Below, piece by piece: positions 1 to 8,852 of a DNA stretch of 64,000 nt. Position 1 is the stretch's first letter. Each line of letters opens with the position of its first letter. Location of the stretch: NCBI RefSeq assembly GCF_020880995.1, contig NZ_JAJISD010000013.1, positions 124,001 to 188,000 of the forward strand. Direction: 5' to 3'. The notes below the pieces were generated by a model. It did no database searches. It worked only from the letters and a program-made list of their open reading frames with translations, and had not been told where the DNA came from. The translations under genes were made by a program, and so were the position numbers. The DNA is from Reyranella aquatilis (GTDB lineage Bacteria > Pseudomonadota > Alphaproteobacteria > Reyranellales > Reyranellaceae).

Positions 1-735
1 TTCCTGTCGGTCTACGACAAGACCAGAACGGCTCCAGGCCTCAAGGGAGTCGATATCGGCTTTCTGATGGGCCGCCGTTCGATCCTCGACGGGTTGCCGG
101 AGGAGGATTGCTCGTTCGAGAAGACGGTCTATCCCCAGTTGATCGCGCGCCACGCGCTCCTGGCGAACGTAACGCGTCATCGCTACTACAGTGTCGGCAC
201 GCAAGCGCGTCTGCCCGAAACAGCATCGTTCCTCGAGCGCCGCCCGACCCTCCTGCTCGACCGCGACGGCGTTCTGAACCGCCGCATGCCGCGGGCCGAG
301 TATGTCTGCGACTGGAGCGACTGGGTCTGGTTGCCGGACGTGCTCGAGGCGCTGCGCAGGTTGAAAGAGGCCAACTGGCGAACCGCCGTCATCACCAACC
401 AGCCCGGCATCGCGCGCGGCCATCTCACCCTCGAGAAACTGCACGAAATCCACGACCGCATGCGGGCCGAAGCGCGCGCCGCCGGGGGCGACATCGGCCC
501 GATCTATTTTTGCCCGCACAACTGGGACGACGGCTGCGATTGCCGCAAGCCGCGGCCGGGCATGCTCTTCCAGGCACAGCGGGAAATGACCCTGGATCTC
601 ACCCGGACGGCCTTCGTGGGCGACGACGAGCGCGACGGCGAAGCCGCCGCCGCCGCCGGTTGTCCCTTCCATTTCGTCACCGAGCAGAGGCCTCTCGCCG
701 CCGTGGTCGATACCCTGTTGCTCAAGGGCGGCTGA
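1..735 (+). CDS. Sugar nucleotidyltransferase / GmhB-like HAD phosphatase fusion (5' end missing)
   Basis: The frame is open from base 1, so the start lies upstream. The first ~75 visible residues look like the C-terminal end of a GT-A-fold nucleotidyltransferase: a GLKGVDIGF stretch, then RHRYYSVGT, matching the usual IDYG...FYEIGT ending of heptose- or mannose-1-phosphate nucleotidyltransferases. A linker leads to a HAD-IIIA phosphatase with DRDGVLN (nucleophile Asp and acid/base Asp), TNQPG, a zinc-type CPH...CDCRKP segment and GDDERDG. The family known for this phosphatase fold is D-glycero-D-manno-heptose-1,7-bisphosphate 7-phosphatase (GmhB). A two-domain protein that dephosphorylates and then activates a heptose is inferred. 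The glycosyltransferase and FkbM genes that follow fit surface-sugar synthesis. The nucleotide used (ADP or GDP) cannot be told because the nucleotide-binding half is outside the window. Confidence 0.82.
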   Translation, partial: FLSVYDKTRTAPGLKGVDIGFLMGRRSILDGLPEEDCSFEKTVYPQLIARHALLANVTRHRYYSVGTQARLPETASFLERRPTLLLDRDGVLNRRMPRAEYVCDWSDWVWLPDVLEALRRLKEANWRTAVITNQPGIARGHLTLEKLHEIHDRMRAEARAAGGDIGPIYFCPHNWDDGCDCRKPRPGMLFQAQREMTLDLTRTAFVGDDERDGEAAAAAGCPFHFVTEQRPLAAVVDTLLLKGG

Positions 736-811
736 AGCCGGGAACCTTGTCGCGGGCGTCGCGGCCTAATACAAGGCGCCCCGAGCTTTCCCGTCCCGCA
801 CGAGCGCCCAG

Positions 812-2065
812 ATGACGTCGACTCCGCCGTTCTACTCCTTCGTCATCCCGACCCGGGACCGGCACGACGTGCTCGGTTCGGCGATCCAGACGATTCTCGC
901 TCAGACCCGCGACAACTTCGAACTGGTCGTCATGGACAACCACAGCACGCCCGAAACGCGCCAGGTCGTCGATGCCTTCGCCAGCCCTCGCATCCGCTAC
1001 GTCCGCGCGCCCGAGCGCCTGTCGATGCTCGACAACTGGGAGTTCGCGCTCGACCACGTCAAGGGCGACTACGTCCACTATCTGGGCGACGACGACGGCA
1101 TGTTCCCGGACTCGGTCGAGGTCGCGACCCATCTTCATCGCGAATTCCCCGGTCTTCCGTTGGGCTGGCAGTCGGTGCACTACTTTTGGCCGGACTTCAT
1201 AGTTCCGAGCCATCGTGGTCTCGGCCAGATGCGCGTCGGCCGCGTCGTGGAGGTCCGTGACAGCAGGTGGGCACTTACAGAGGCCTACTCGGGAAGACTT
1301 CACCAGGCCGAGCTGCCCACACTCGTTTTTTCGTTCGTTCCAAGAGCCACGATCGAGCAGGCGCGGAAGAAGTACGGCCGCTACTTCTGGTTCCGTGCGC
1401 CCGACGTGAGCTCGGCAATCGTGAACGCGATCAACAGCGACGCCTATCTCTATTCCTACCGGCCGCTCGGCATCAATGGAGCCTCGCGGCACAGCAACGG
1501 CGCGTCGCACATGTACGCTCACATCAACGACAAGGCGTTCAAGAAGTGGCTGGCGGAAGCCAAGATAGCTTCTGCAGAAGAGCCTCTCGATGGTCGCCTC
1601 ACCGGAGGCTTCATCACCGAAGTGGCAATCGTCGACGAACTGTTCTGGCTGCAGAACAAGTTCAAGTCCGAGATCGGCGACATCCCGGTCGATATGCGCG
1701 ACTTCCTGAAGTGGATCGTACAGGCGGCGCCCCGCTACTTCGCCCGCTTCGACGAGGTCGTGGCCGCCGTCGAGACCATGGCCAAGCGCAACGGGGTCGA
1801 CATGCGCGAAATCCAGATCCCTGCCAAGGTCCCGCCGCCCGAGAAGCAGGACTTCACCTTCGGCACGGACCACCGCACCGGCACCGTCAGCTACAGCTAC
1901 TATACCAACACCGACCACGTGCGGACGGTCGCCGACTTTGCCGAGGAAGCCAGCCGGCACTGCGTGCCCGTCGGTCAACTCATCATTCAGGACCGGCGCT
2001 CTGAAGCCACGACCACGCGCGCGCCCACCCTTGGGGCGCGCCTGCGGTCTTTGCTGGGCCGCTGA
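812..2065 (+). CDS. Family 2 glycosyltransferase
   Basis: A 417-residue protein. Residues 7-110 form a GT-A domain: FSFVIPTRDR-type first strand, VVMDNHSTPET nucleotide-sugar loop, and GDYVHYLGDDDG, whose Asp cluster is the metal/NDP-sugar DXD motif. The C-terminal ~250 residues are family-specific and I cannot assign an acceptor. No membrane segment is seen, so it is probably a cytoplasmic or membrane-peripheral enzyme. It lies 76 bases downstream of the nucleotidyltransferase/phosphatase fusion on the same strand, and its end is 4 bases from the convergent FkbM methyltransferase. This suggests a polysaccharide or glycan-decorating cluster entering the window from the left. No strong ribosome-binding site precedes the ATG; it is chosen because the GT-A domain begins directly after it. 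Confidence 0.85.
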   Translation: MTSTPPFYSFVIPTRDRHDVLGSAIQTILAQTRDNFELVVMDNHSTPETRQVVDAFASPRIRYVRAPERLSMLDNWEFALDHVKGDYVHYLGDDDGMFPDSVEVATHLHREFPGLPLGWQSVHYFWPDFIVPSHRGLGQMRVGRVVEVRDSRWALTEAYSGRLHQAELPTLVFSFVPRATIEQARKKYGRYFWFRAPDVSSAIVNAINSDAYLYSYRPLGINGASRHSNGASHMYAHINDKAFKKWLAEAKIASAEEPLDGRLTGGFITEVAIVDELFWLQNKFKSEIGDIPVDMRDFLKWIVQAAPRYFARFDEVVAAVETMAKRNGVDMREIQIPAKVPPPEKQDFTFGTDHRTGTVSYSYYTNTDHVRTVADFAEEASRHCVPVGQLIIQDRRSEATTTRAPTLGARLRSLLGR

Positions 2066-2069
2066 GGCT

Positions 2070-3116
2070 CTAGCCGCCGAGCTTCAGTTCGGCAGCCCGT
2101 TCCTTCGGCACCAGGACGATGTTGGACGACAGCGGCACCCCTTCGACCGCGCGTTCCGGCCGGCCGCCGACCGGGGAGAAGGACAGGACCTGATAGTTCA
2201 GGTCGGTCTTCAGCGTGTTCAGCAGGGTTTCCGCGCTCTGGCCCTGCGCATGCAGCGCGCGGTCGTTCAGTTCCATCAACAGGACCGGACGGTGCGTCGA
2301 AAGGACCGTGCGCGCGCCGGCCACGACTCCGGCCTCCGCGCCCTCCACGTCGATCTTGACCATGTCCACCTTCGAGAGGCCATGACGGCTGACAACGGCG
2401 TCGAGCGTCTCCAGCGGCACGCGCTCGGAACTCGCACGCACCACGTCGTCATGGGCGAAGTCGCCCAGCGTGTTGTGACCGGCGTGGACACCGTGGGCGA
2501 GGTGGAGATCGACAAATCCCGCCTCGGCTCCCAGCGCCGCGGCGACCACCTGCACGTTCTCGAGGCCGTTGCGACCGAGATTGCGTTGCAGATGCGCGCG
2601 CTCGCGCGAACTGGGCTCGACGGCGATCACCCTGCCGGTCGGGCCGACGCGGCGGGCCGCGAAAAGCGTATAGTAGCCGTCGTTCGCGCCGACATCGACG
2701 AACGACATGCCGGGCTTCAGCATGCGGTCGACAAAGGCGAATTCGTTGGGCTCGAAAGAGCCGCACACGTAGAGACAGAGGCTGTTGTCGTTGCCGAGCG
2801 TGACATCGACGGTCGTGCCGCCGTGCCAGCGCACGGTCAGCGGGACGGCGAGTTCCTTCTCGCGCGCCGCCTCCCACAAGGCGCCCCTGCGGCAGGCGAG
2901 CCAGCGACGCTGGTCGTAGTACTCCTCGGCGAACCGCCAGCCGGGGCGCGGTTCCAGCCTCGACAGACGCGGGGCCAGGATTCCCGCGTAGGCAGCCCCG
3001 ATAGACGGCGCCCGCACGATCAGCCATCGACCCATATTGTCGAGATGATAGCCCACGCCGGAGCAAACCCGTTCCCAGGCGCTTGCGACGCTGATTGAAC
3101 GGCGGGCCGTCCGCAT
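2070..3116 (-). CDS. FkbM family SAM-dependent methyltransferase
   Basis: About 348 residues if translation starts at the ATG at 3116. Earlier and later in-frame starts (3263, 3035) are possible, and none has a good Shine-Dalgarno. The core has the class I SAM-binding motif FVDVGANDGYYTLF, a following VIAVEPSS (acidic-loop strand), and the FkbM signature VDMVKIDVEGAE...VLLMELN. Members methylate hydroxyls of sugars or polyketides. Next to a glycosyltransferase, methylation of a surface glycan is the likely role (inference). It is convergent with the glycosyltransferase (4-base gap) and divergent from surA, so its promoter must lie in the 3117-3277 interval. Confidence 0.82.
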   Translation of the reverse strand: MRTARRSISVASAWERVCSGVGYHLDNMGRWLIVRAPSIGAAYAGILAPRLSRLEPRPGWRFAEEYYDQRRWLACRRGALWEAAREKELAVPLTVRWHGGTTVDVTLGNDNSLCLYVCGSFEPNEFAFVDRMLKPGMSFVDVGANDGYYTLFAARRVGPTGRVIAVEPSSRERAHLQRNLGRNGLENVQVVAAALGAEAGFVDLHLAHGVHAGHNTLGDFAHDDVVRASSERVPLETLDAVVSRHGLSKVDMVKIDVEGAEAGVVAGARTVLSTHRPVLLMELNDRALHAQGQSAETLLNTLKTDLNYQVLSFSPVGGRPERAVEGVPLSSNIVLVPKERAAELKLGG

Positions 3117-3221
3117 GGCTGAACTATTTGCCCCCAACTTTGCCGAGGTTCGGCTAACGTACCCACCGCCGAGCGTCAAGCGTGCCTGTGTGTTGCCACT
3201 TTCTGTCCGTAGTGGCGTGCG

Positions 3222-3249
3222 TTGCAGCATCCCTGCTACGGAATATAAT
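3222..3249 (+). promoter_or_regulatory. Putative sigma-70 promoter for surA-pdxA-rsmA
   Basis: TTGCAG at 3222-3227 and a perfect TATAAT at 3244-3249, spaced 16 bases apart, stand out in GC-rich DNA. Predicted transcription would start near 3256, just upstream of the ATG at 3278. This excludes the two earlier in-frame surA starts (3182 and 3251). Confidence 0.6.
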
Positions 3250-3277
3250 AATGCCCCTCTCAAGCTCCGTTGGTGAA

Positions 3278-4588
3278 ATGTCCGCGCCCCTCCTCCGCGC
3301 CTCCCTCCTCCTCGCCGTGATGACGCTGCCCATCGCAGCCTCTGCCCAGCAGCGGCCTGCCGCCCAGGGTGCTTCCGTCCAGACGGCGCCGAGCCAGGGT
3401 CTGCGCGTCGTTGCGCGCGTCAACGACGATGCGATCACCGACTTCGACCTGTCGCAGCGGGTCTTGTTCGCCATCCGGACTTCTGGCTTGCAGGACAGTC
3501 CCGACCTTCGCCAGCGCATGTCCGGGCAGATGCTCCGCCAGATGATCGACGAGCGTCTGCAGATCCAGGACGCCAGGAAGCTGGGCATGCGGCCCACCGA
3601 CTCCGAGGTCAACAGCCGCTACGCCGAGATCGAGCGGGCCGCGGGACTGGGACAGGGACAGTTCAAGCTCTATCTCCAGAGCGTGGGTGTGGCACCCGAC
3701 ATCGCCAAGCAGCAGATCGAGGCCCAGATCGCCTGGGGCAAGATCATTCGCCGCAAGGTCCGGTCCCAGGTCGACGTGTCCGAAGCCGAAGTCGACGACG
3801 CGATGAGCCGCATGCGCACGAACGTCGGCAAGACGGAGACCCGCGTGGCCGAGATTTTCGTCCCGGTCGACCGCGCCGACGGTGTCGACGAGGGCAAGCG
3901 CAGTGCCGACCGCATCATGGAGCAGCTCCGCCGCGGCGCGCCGTTCGGCGCGGTGGCGCAACAGTTCTCGCAGGGCGCCTCCGCCGCATCCGGCGGCGAT
4001 CTGGGCTGGGTCCTGCCCGGTGCCCTCGATCCCTCCCTGGATGCGGTGCTTGAGCGCGTACAGCCGCGCACCTATTCCGAGCCGGTGCGGTCGGGCTCAG
4101 GCTGGCACATCCTCTACGTCGTCGATCGCCGGCCGTTCGCCGCTGCCCGTCCGGATGACGTGAAGCTCAACCTTGTCCAGATGACGCTGGCGCTGCCGCC
4201 GAACGCTTCGCCGGAGGAAACCAACCGCGCGACGGCAGACGCCCAGAAGGCCATGAGCGGCGTGCGCCAGTGCAACGATCTTCACGTGCAATCCCGCCAG
4301 ATCAAGGGCAGCACGTCGGGCGATCTGAACGGCGTGCGCGTTGGCGACCTGCAGGCAAATCCGCAGATGTACGAGCAGCTGCCGCGCCTCCCGATCGGCG
4401 GCACGGCGGGTCCGTTCCGCGTCGCCGAGGGCCTCCAGGTCGTCGCCCTCTGCAGCAAGGCCGGCGGAGACGGTCTGCCGACGCGCGACGCCATCCAGCA
4501 GCAGATTCTTGTCCAGAAGCTGGACTCCGCCGGACGCCGCTACATGCGCGACCTGCGCCGTCAGGCAACGATCGACATCAAGTCGTGA
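3278..4588 (+). CDS. surA: SurA periplasmic chaperone / peptidyl-prolyl isomerase
   Basis: A 436-residue protein that helps outer-membrane proteins fold in the periplasm. From the ATG at 3278 it begins with a textbook Sec signal peptide: a short basic start, an [12 protein letters not shown] core and a cut after ASA. The SurA N-terminal chaperone domain follows ([15 protein letters not shown], then [14 protein letters not shown]). A parvulin PpiC domain lies at about residues 190-290 ([34 protein letters not shown]). The C-terminal region is weakly conserved and a second parvulin domain is not clear. It heads an operon with pdxA (10-base gap) and rsmA, the usual proteobacterial order. lptD, which commonly precedes surA, is absent; an FkbM gene sits there in the opposite direction. 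Confidence 0.92.
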   Translation: MSAPLLRASLLLAVMTLPIAASAQQRPAAQGASVQTAPSQGLRVVARVNDDAITDFDLSQRVLFAIRTSGLQDSPDLRQRMSGQMLRQMIDERLQIQDARKLGMRPTDSEVNSRYAEIERAAGLGQGQFKLYLQSVGVAPDIAKQQIEAQIAWGKIIRRKVRSQVDVSEAEVDDAMSRMRTNVGKTETRVAEIFVPVDRADGVDEGKRSADRIMEQLRRGAPFGAVAQQFSQGASAASGGDLGWVLPGALDPSLDAVLERVQPRTYSEPVRSGSGWHILYVVDRRPFAAARPDDVKLNLVQMTLALPPNASPEETNRATADAQKAMSGVRQCNDLHVQSRQIKGSTSGDLNGVRVGDLQANPQMYEQLPRLPIGGTAGPFRVAEGLQVVALCSKAGGDGLPTRDAIQQQILVQKLDSAGRRYMRDLRRQATIDIKS

Positions 4589-4598
4589 TGTCGGCGCA

Positions 4599-5597
4599 AT
4601 GAGCACGACCGCGCCGCTCGCCGTGACAATGGGCGAGCCGGCCGGTGTCGGAGGCGAACTTAGCCTCAAGGCCTGGCAGGCGCGGCATTCGGGCGCCCGC
4701 CCTTTCTTCATCCTCGACGATCCGGATCGCCTCGCCGCGCTCGCGAGGCAGCTCGGGGTCGATGTACCCGTGCGGAGCATCGGCCGGCCAGAGGAAGCCG
4801 CCGCAGCGTTCCCCAGCGCGCTTCCGGTCCTGCCCGTCCCCCTCGCCGCGGCCGTGACGCCCGGCCGCCCAGACGTGGCGAACGCGCCCGCCACGATCGA
4901 AGCGATCGAGCGCGCGGTGCAGTTTGCCAAGGCCGGCACCATCGCCGGCATCGTCACCAACCCGATCCAGAAGAAGACGCTGCAGGATGCGGGTTTTAGG
5001 CATCCCGGCCACACCGAGTTCCTCGCCGAACTCGCGGGTGGCGTCGAGGTCGCCATGATGCTGGCCTGCCCGCAGCTTCGCGTCATCCCGGTAACCATCC
5101 ACCTGTCGCTGGCCGATGCGGTGAAGTCACTCGACGGCGAGCAGATCGTGCGCGCGGGCCGGATCGCCGCGCGGGGATTGCGCGACCTGTTCGGCATAGA
5201 ACATCCCCGGCTGGCGGTGGCGGCGCTCAACCCGCACGCAGGCGAACAGGGCGCGATGGGCGACGAGGAGCGCCTCATCATCGTTCCGGCCATCGAGGCG
5301 CTGCAGCGGGAAGGCATCGCCGCACGGGGGCCTGCCCCGGCCGATACGATGTTCCATGCGGCAGCGCGGCCCGCCTACGACGTCGCACTCTGCATGTATC
5401 ACGACCAGGCACTGATCCCGATCAAGACCATCGACTTCGCCGGCGGCGTCAACGTGACGCTCGGGCTGCCCTTCGTGCGGACCTCGCCCGATCATGGCAC
5501 GGCGCTCGACATCGCCGGCACCGGCCGCGCCGACCCGGCCAGCCTGCTGGCGGCGATCGACATGGCCGATGACATGGCACGGCGGCGCGGCCACTGA
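4599..5597 (+). CDS. pdxA: 4-hydroxythreonine-4-phosphate dehydrogenase
   Basis: A 332-residue enzyme, the normal length for PdxA. It oxidises 4-phosphohydroxy-L-threonine with NAD in the DXP-dependent pyridoxal phosphate pathway. Visible hallmarks are the N-terminal [12 protein letters not shown], the three metal-ligand histidine motifs [17 protein letters not shown] and MYHDQALIP, and the C-terminal [14 protein letters not shown]. The ATG at 4599 gives the standard N-terminus. The frame continues open upstream inside surA, but that part has no PdxA similarity. It is second in the surA operon, and its stop is one base before the rsmA start, so translational coupling is likely. Confidence 0.95.
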   Translation: MSTTAPLAVTMGEPAGVGGELSLKAWQARHSGARPFFILDDPDRLAALARQLGVDVPVRSIGRPEEAAAAFPSALPVLPVPLAAAVTPGRPDVANAPATIEAIERAVQFAKAGTIAGIVTNPIQKKTLQDAGFRHPGHTEFLAELAGGVEVAMMLACPQLRVIPVTIHLSLADAVKSLDGEQIVRAGRIAARGLRDLFGIEHPRLAVAALNPHAGEQGAMGDEERLIIVPAIEALQREGIAARGPAPADTMFHAAARPAYDVALCMYHDQALIPIKTIDFAGGVNVTLGLPFVRTSPDHGTALDIAGTGRADPASLLAAIDMADDMARRRGH

Positions 5598-5598
5598 G

Positions 5599-6432
5599 AT
5601 GGACGGCGTCGAGGCCCTGCCGCCCCTCCGCGAGACCATCGCCGCGCACGGGTTCGATGCCCGCAAGCGCTTCGGCCAGCACTTCCTGCTCGACCTCAAT
5701 CTCACCCGCCGCATTGCGCGCGCGGCGGCGCCGCTGGACGATGGGACCGTGATCGAGGTCGGCCCGGGACCGGGCGGGCTGACGCGCGCCCTGCTGCTCG
5801 AAGGGGCGCGCCGGGTCGTTGCCATCGAACTGGACGGGCGGGCGTTCGGCCCGCTCCTCGAACTGCAGGCCGTGGCCAGCGGACGGCTGGAACTGGTGGA
5901 GGCCGACGCGCTGCGCCTCGAGCCGCGGGATCTCGGGCCCGCGCCGCGGCGGATCGTGGCCAACCTGCCCTACAACGTGTCGACGGCCCTGCTGGTGCAA
6001 TGGCTGCACGCAGCAACCGACATCGCCGACATGGTGCTGATGTTCCAGAAGGAGGTGGTCGATCGCCTCGTGGCGGCCCCCCGCACCAAGGACTACGGGC
6101 GTCTTTCCGTACTGGCCCAGCATGTCTGCGAGGTCCGCCGCCTGTTCGACGTCGCGCCAACCGCCTTCGTGCCACCGCCCAAGGTTACCTCGGCGGTGGC
6201 GCGCCTGACGCCGCGGCCGGCGGCCGACCGCTTGGCAGATCTGAGGCCGCTGGAGCGTGTCACGGCCGCGGCCTTCGGCCAGCGCCGCAAGATGCTGCGA
6301 GGGTCCCTGGCGGGCGTTTTTTCCGATCCTGTCACTATTCTGGAGGGGCTCGGCCTCAAGCCCACGGCGCGCGCCGAGGAACTGACCGTCGAAGACTTCG
6401 TGAAACTGGCAGGCCTCCTTGACAGTGAGTGA
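5599..6432 (+). CDS. rsmA: 16S rRNA (adenine1518/1519-N6)-dimethyltransferase
   Basis: A 277-residue KsgA/RsmA protein that dimethylates two adjacent adenines in the 3' hairpin of 16S rRNA using SAM. Seen are the N-terminal KRFGQHFLLD, the SAM motif VIEVGPGPGGLT, VVAIELDGRA, the catalytic NLPY motif (VANLPYNVST) and the C-terminal FGQRRKMLRGSL. It starts one base after pdxA stops. The last codons and stop overlap a 14-base perfect palindrome (6428-6441) that precedes the next gene, so the regulatory site of plsC seems to be embedded in the end of this gene. Confidence 0.95.
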   Translation: MDGVEALPPLRETIAAHGFDARKRFGQHFLLDLNLTRRIARAAAPLDDGTVIEVGPGPGGLTRALLLEGARRVVAIELDGRAFGPLLELQAVASGRLELVEADALRLEPRDLGPAPRRIVANLPYNVSTALLVQWLHAATDIADMVLMFQKEVVDRLVAAPRTKDYGRLSVLAQHVCEVRRLFDVAPTAFVPPPKVTSAVARLTPRPAADRLADLRPLERVTAAAFGQRRKMLRGSLAGVFSDPVTILEGLGLKPTARAEELTVEDFVKLAGLLDSE

Positions 6433-6441
6433 GTACTCACT
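6428..6441. promoter_or_regulatory. Perfect 14-bp palindrome, possible TetR-type operator
   Basis: AGTGAGTACTCACT reads the same on both strands. It straddles the rsmA stop codon and lies 12 bases before the acyltransferase ATG. Size and symmetry resemble TetR-family operators that control lipid genes. No TetR gene is in the window, so the regulator would act in trans (inference). Confidence 0.45.
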
Positions 6442-6453
6442 ATTATTGAGCCC

Positions 6454-7257
6454 ATGATCCGTTCGCTCGCCTTCAACCTCTATTTTTATCTGGGCACCCT
6501 GCTGGTGGCCGTGATCGGCATCCTGCTCGTTCCCATTCCCACACCGGTCCTGCTGCGCGGCCTGCTGTTCCACTGGGCTCGCGCCGTCGTCTGGGGCATG
6601 CGCTGGATCGGCGGCATGAGCATCGAATATCGGGGCCTGGAAAACCTGCCGACTCGGGGCCCGGTCCTGCTGGCCAACAAGCACCACAGCGAGAGCGACG
6701 GCATTCTGCTGGCTGCCCGCATCCGCGGTATCGCCTTCGTCGCGATGCAGGAACTCTTCCGTTACCCGCTGATCGGAACGATCCTCTATCGCCTGCAGAT
6801 GATCCGCGTCGACACGTGCGGCGGCGGCCGCGAGCGCGAGAATCTCGCCCAGTTCGCCAAGCGCGCCTACGACAGCGGCCGGCACATCGCGATCTATCCC
6901 GAGGGAAACCTGATGGCCCCGGGCGAACGCGAGCGCTACCGCTCCGGCATCTACTACCTCTATCGGGACCTCGACCTGCCGGTGACGCCCGTCGCCACTT
7001 CGGTGGGTCTGCTGTGGAATCGGCGTGACTGGCGCAAGAAGCCGGGCCCCGCCGCGATCGAGTTCCTGCCCGCCATCCCGACAGGCCTCGACAAGCAGAC
7101 CTTCATGCGCACGCTGGAAGATACGATCGAAACCGCCAGCGACCGCCTGATCGCGGAGTTCTCGGGTCGGCCCTACACGCCCAGCCAGCTGGTGCTACGC
7201 TCCCAGGGACAGACCGGCATCGGCATGCCGATCACCGCCCCTCGCGCAACGCCTTGA
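6454..7257 (+). CDS. 1-acyl-sn-glycerol-3-phosphate acyltransferase family protein (PlsC-like)
   Basis: A 267-residue membrane-anchored acyltransferase. An N-terminal hydrophobic segment spans about residues 8-40. The catalytic HX4D box is KHHSESD (His77, Asp82), and later IYPEGNLMAPGE matches the glycerophosphate-binding EGT/S box. The family transfers acyl groups to lysophosphatidate or related lysolipids at the inner membrane. The exact substrate is not provable here. It lies 21 bases after rsmA behind the AGTGAGTACTCACT palindrome, so it may be transcribed separately from the surA operon. Its 3' end overlaps the convergent gmk gene by 26 bases. Confidence 0.87.
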   Translation: MIRSLAFNLYFYLGTLLVAVIGILLVPIPTPVLLRGLLFHWARAVVWGMRWIGGMSIEYRGLENLPTRGPVLLANKHHSESDGILLAARIRGIAFVAMQELFRYPLIGTILYRLQMIRVDTCGGGRERENLAQFAKRAYDSGRHIAIYPEGNLMAPGERERYRSGIYYLYRDLDLPVTPVATSVGLLWNRRDWRKKPGPAAIEFLPAIPTGLDKQTFMRTLEDTIETASDRLIAEFSGRPYTPSQLVLRSQGQTGIGMPITAPRATP

Positions 7258-7879
7258 CGAAGGCCGAGAGGCCGACCTGACGCTCGCGCTTCAGCCGCTC
7301 GGCCGTCAGGATGGACTTCAGCTCCATCAGGCTGGTGGCGATGTCGCGGTTGATGATCTGGTAGTCGTACTCGGCCCAGTGGCTCATCTCGTCGGCGGCC
7401 TTGGCCATCCGCTTCTGCACCACTTCCATCGAATCCTGGGCGCGGGTGATCAGCCGGCGCTCGAGGTCGCGGGTCGACGGCGGCAGGATGAACACCGTCA
7501 CCAGGTCGCTGCCGGCCTTTTCCTTGAGTTGCTGGGTGCCCTGCCAGTCGATATCGAACAGCACGTCACGGCCGTCGATCAGCGCCGCTTCCACCGGTGC
7601 GGCGGGCGTGCCGTAGAAATGGTCGAATACGCGCGCGTGCTCCAGGAATTCGCCGCGCTCGATCATGCCGCGGAAGGTGGCGGTGTCGACGAAGTGATAG
7701 TCGACCCCGTCCTTCTCGCCGGAGCGGCGCGCGCGCGTGGTCGCCGAGACGCTGAGCTGGATCTGCTTGTCGTTGTCGAGGAGTTGCCGCGACAGGGTTG
7801 TCTTGCCCGCGCCCGACGGCGAGGACAGGACGAGCATCAGGCCGCGCCGCGTGATCGCGGCGGCATCCTCATTCGACAT
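7232..7879 (-). CDS. gmk: Guanylate kinase
   Basis: A 215-residue enzyme that phosphorylates GMP to GDP. The P-loop is SSPSGAGKTT near residues 19-28. GMP-binding motifs follow: SVSATTRARRSGE, VDYHFVD, FLEHARVFDHFYGTP and the Walker B-like VLFDIDWQGTQQL. Its start overlaps the end of yicC by 11 bases, the common yicC-gmk arrangement, so the two are probably co-transcribed and translationally coupled. It ends 26 bases inside the convergent acyltransferase gene. With guaA and guaB at the right end, the window carries three steps of guanine nucleotide synthesis. Confidence 0.95.
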   Translation of the reverse strand: MSNEDAAAITRRGLMLVLSSPSGAGKTTLSRQLLDNDKQIQLSVSATTRARRSGEKDGVDYHFVDTATFRGMIERGEFLEHARVFDHFYGTPAAPVEAALIDGRDVLFDIDWQGTQQLKEKAGSDLVTVFILPPSTRDLERRLITRAQDSMEVVQKRMAKAADEMSHWAEYDYQIINRDIATSLMELKSILTAERLKRERQVGLSAFVKALREGR

Positions 7880-8792
7880 TCTGGACCTGCTCCCGCATGC
7901 GCTCGACGGCGCCCTTCAGATCGATGCCGATGCGCGTCAGCTCGATGTCGGCAGACTTCGAGCAGAGCGTGTTGGCCTCGCGATTGAATTCCTGGCAGAG
8001 GAAATCGAACTTCCGGCCCACCGGGTTGTCGGCGCGGGCGTCGGCCAGCAGGGCGCGGGCCTGCGCGATGTGGGCGTTCAGCCGGTCCAGTTCCTCGCGC
8101 ACGTCGGCCTTGCCGACCAACAGCGCCACTTCCTGGGCGAAGCGCTCCTCGGAGAGGGCGGGCACGCGCCCCAGCAGTTCGGCGAGCTGCGCCTCGAAGC
8201 GGGCCCGAACCGTGCCGATCTGCGCCAGAGCCCGCTCGGTCGCGCGGCTGCACAGGGCCTCGATCTCCGCGACATGCCCGTCGATCACCGCGGCGAGTGC
8301 CTTGCCTTCCGCGGCCCGCGACACGACCAGCCCCTTGAGCGCCTCATCGAGGCTCGCCTGCAGCGCCTTGTCGAGGGTGGCCAGAGCCTCCTCGGTCTCC
8401 TGGCCCGCATCCTCCTCCTCGATGACGCCCCTGACGCGCAACAGGCCATCCGCCGACGGAGGCGCGGCACCGGTACTCTTGCGGACCTCCTCGACCAGGG
8501 TCGCAAGTTCAGCGAGCAGCGCTCGGTTTATGGCGAGCGGCTTGGTCTGGCGTTCGCTGGTGACGGTAAGCGTGAGCGAAACGTTGCCCCGCTTCATCCG
8601 TCCGCCGACCGCTGCGCGCGCGGGGTTCTCGAGGCGATCGAAGCCTGGCGGTACGCGGCAGCGGATTTCGAGGTTTCGCCCGTTGACGCTGCGCGCTTCC
8701 CATACCCAGTGCCGCCGGTCATCCGAACCCTGCGCCCGGGCGTATCCCGTCATGCTTGCAATCAAATTGCCCCCTGCCCCATTCTTGGGCAC
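7869..8792 (-). CDS. yicC: YicC family endoribonuclease-like protein
   Basis: About 307 residues. The signature N-terminus SMTGYARAQG and the C-terminal FDFLCQEFNREANTL...KSADIELTRIG with a final MREQVQNVE tail identify the YicC/YloC family; E. coli YicC is reported as a small-RNA-degrading endoribonuclease. The coiled middle is helix-rich. The start is uncertain. AAGGAG lies five bases before the GTG at 8792, but ATG 8795, TTG 8765 and ATG 8753 are in frame and the family often begins at or just before SMTG. It overlaps gmk downstream by 11 bases and is divergent from an SGNH-like gene 60 bases away. Confidence 0.9.
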   Translation of the reverse strand: MPKNGAGGNLIASMTGYARAQGSDDRRHWVWEARSVNGRNLEIRCRVPPGFDRLENPARAAVGGRMKRGNVSLTLTVTSERQTKPLAINRALLAELATLVEEVRKSTGAAPPSADGLLRVRGVIEEEDAGQETEEALATLDKALQASLDEALKGLVVSRAAEGKALAAVIDGHVAEIEALCSRATERALAQIGTVRARFEAQLAELLGRVPALSEERFAQEVALLVGKADVREELDRLNAHIAQARALLADARADNPVGRKFDFLCQEFNREANTLCSKSADIELTRIGIDLKGAVERMREQVQNVE

Positions 8793-8852
8793 CATCACTC
8801 CTTAAGTGGATCGGCATTTCGATTCAATGGACTATTGAGGCGCGTGTCGATC

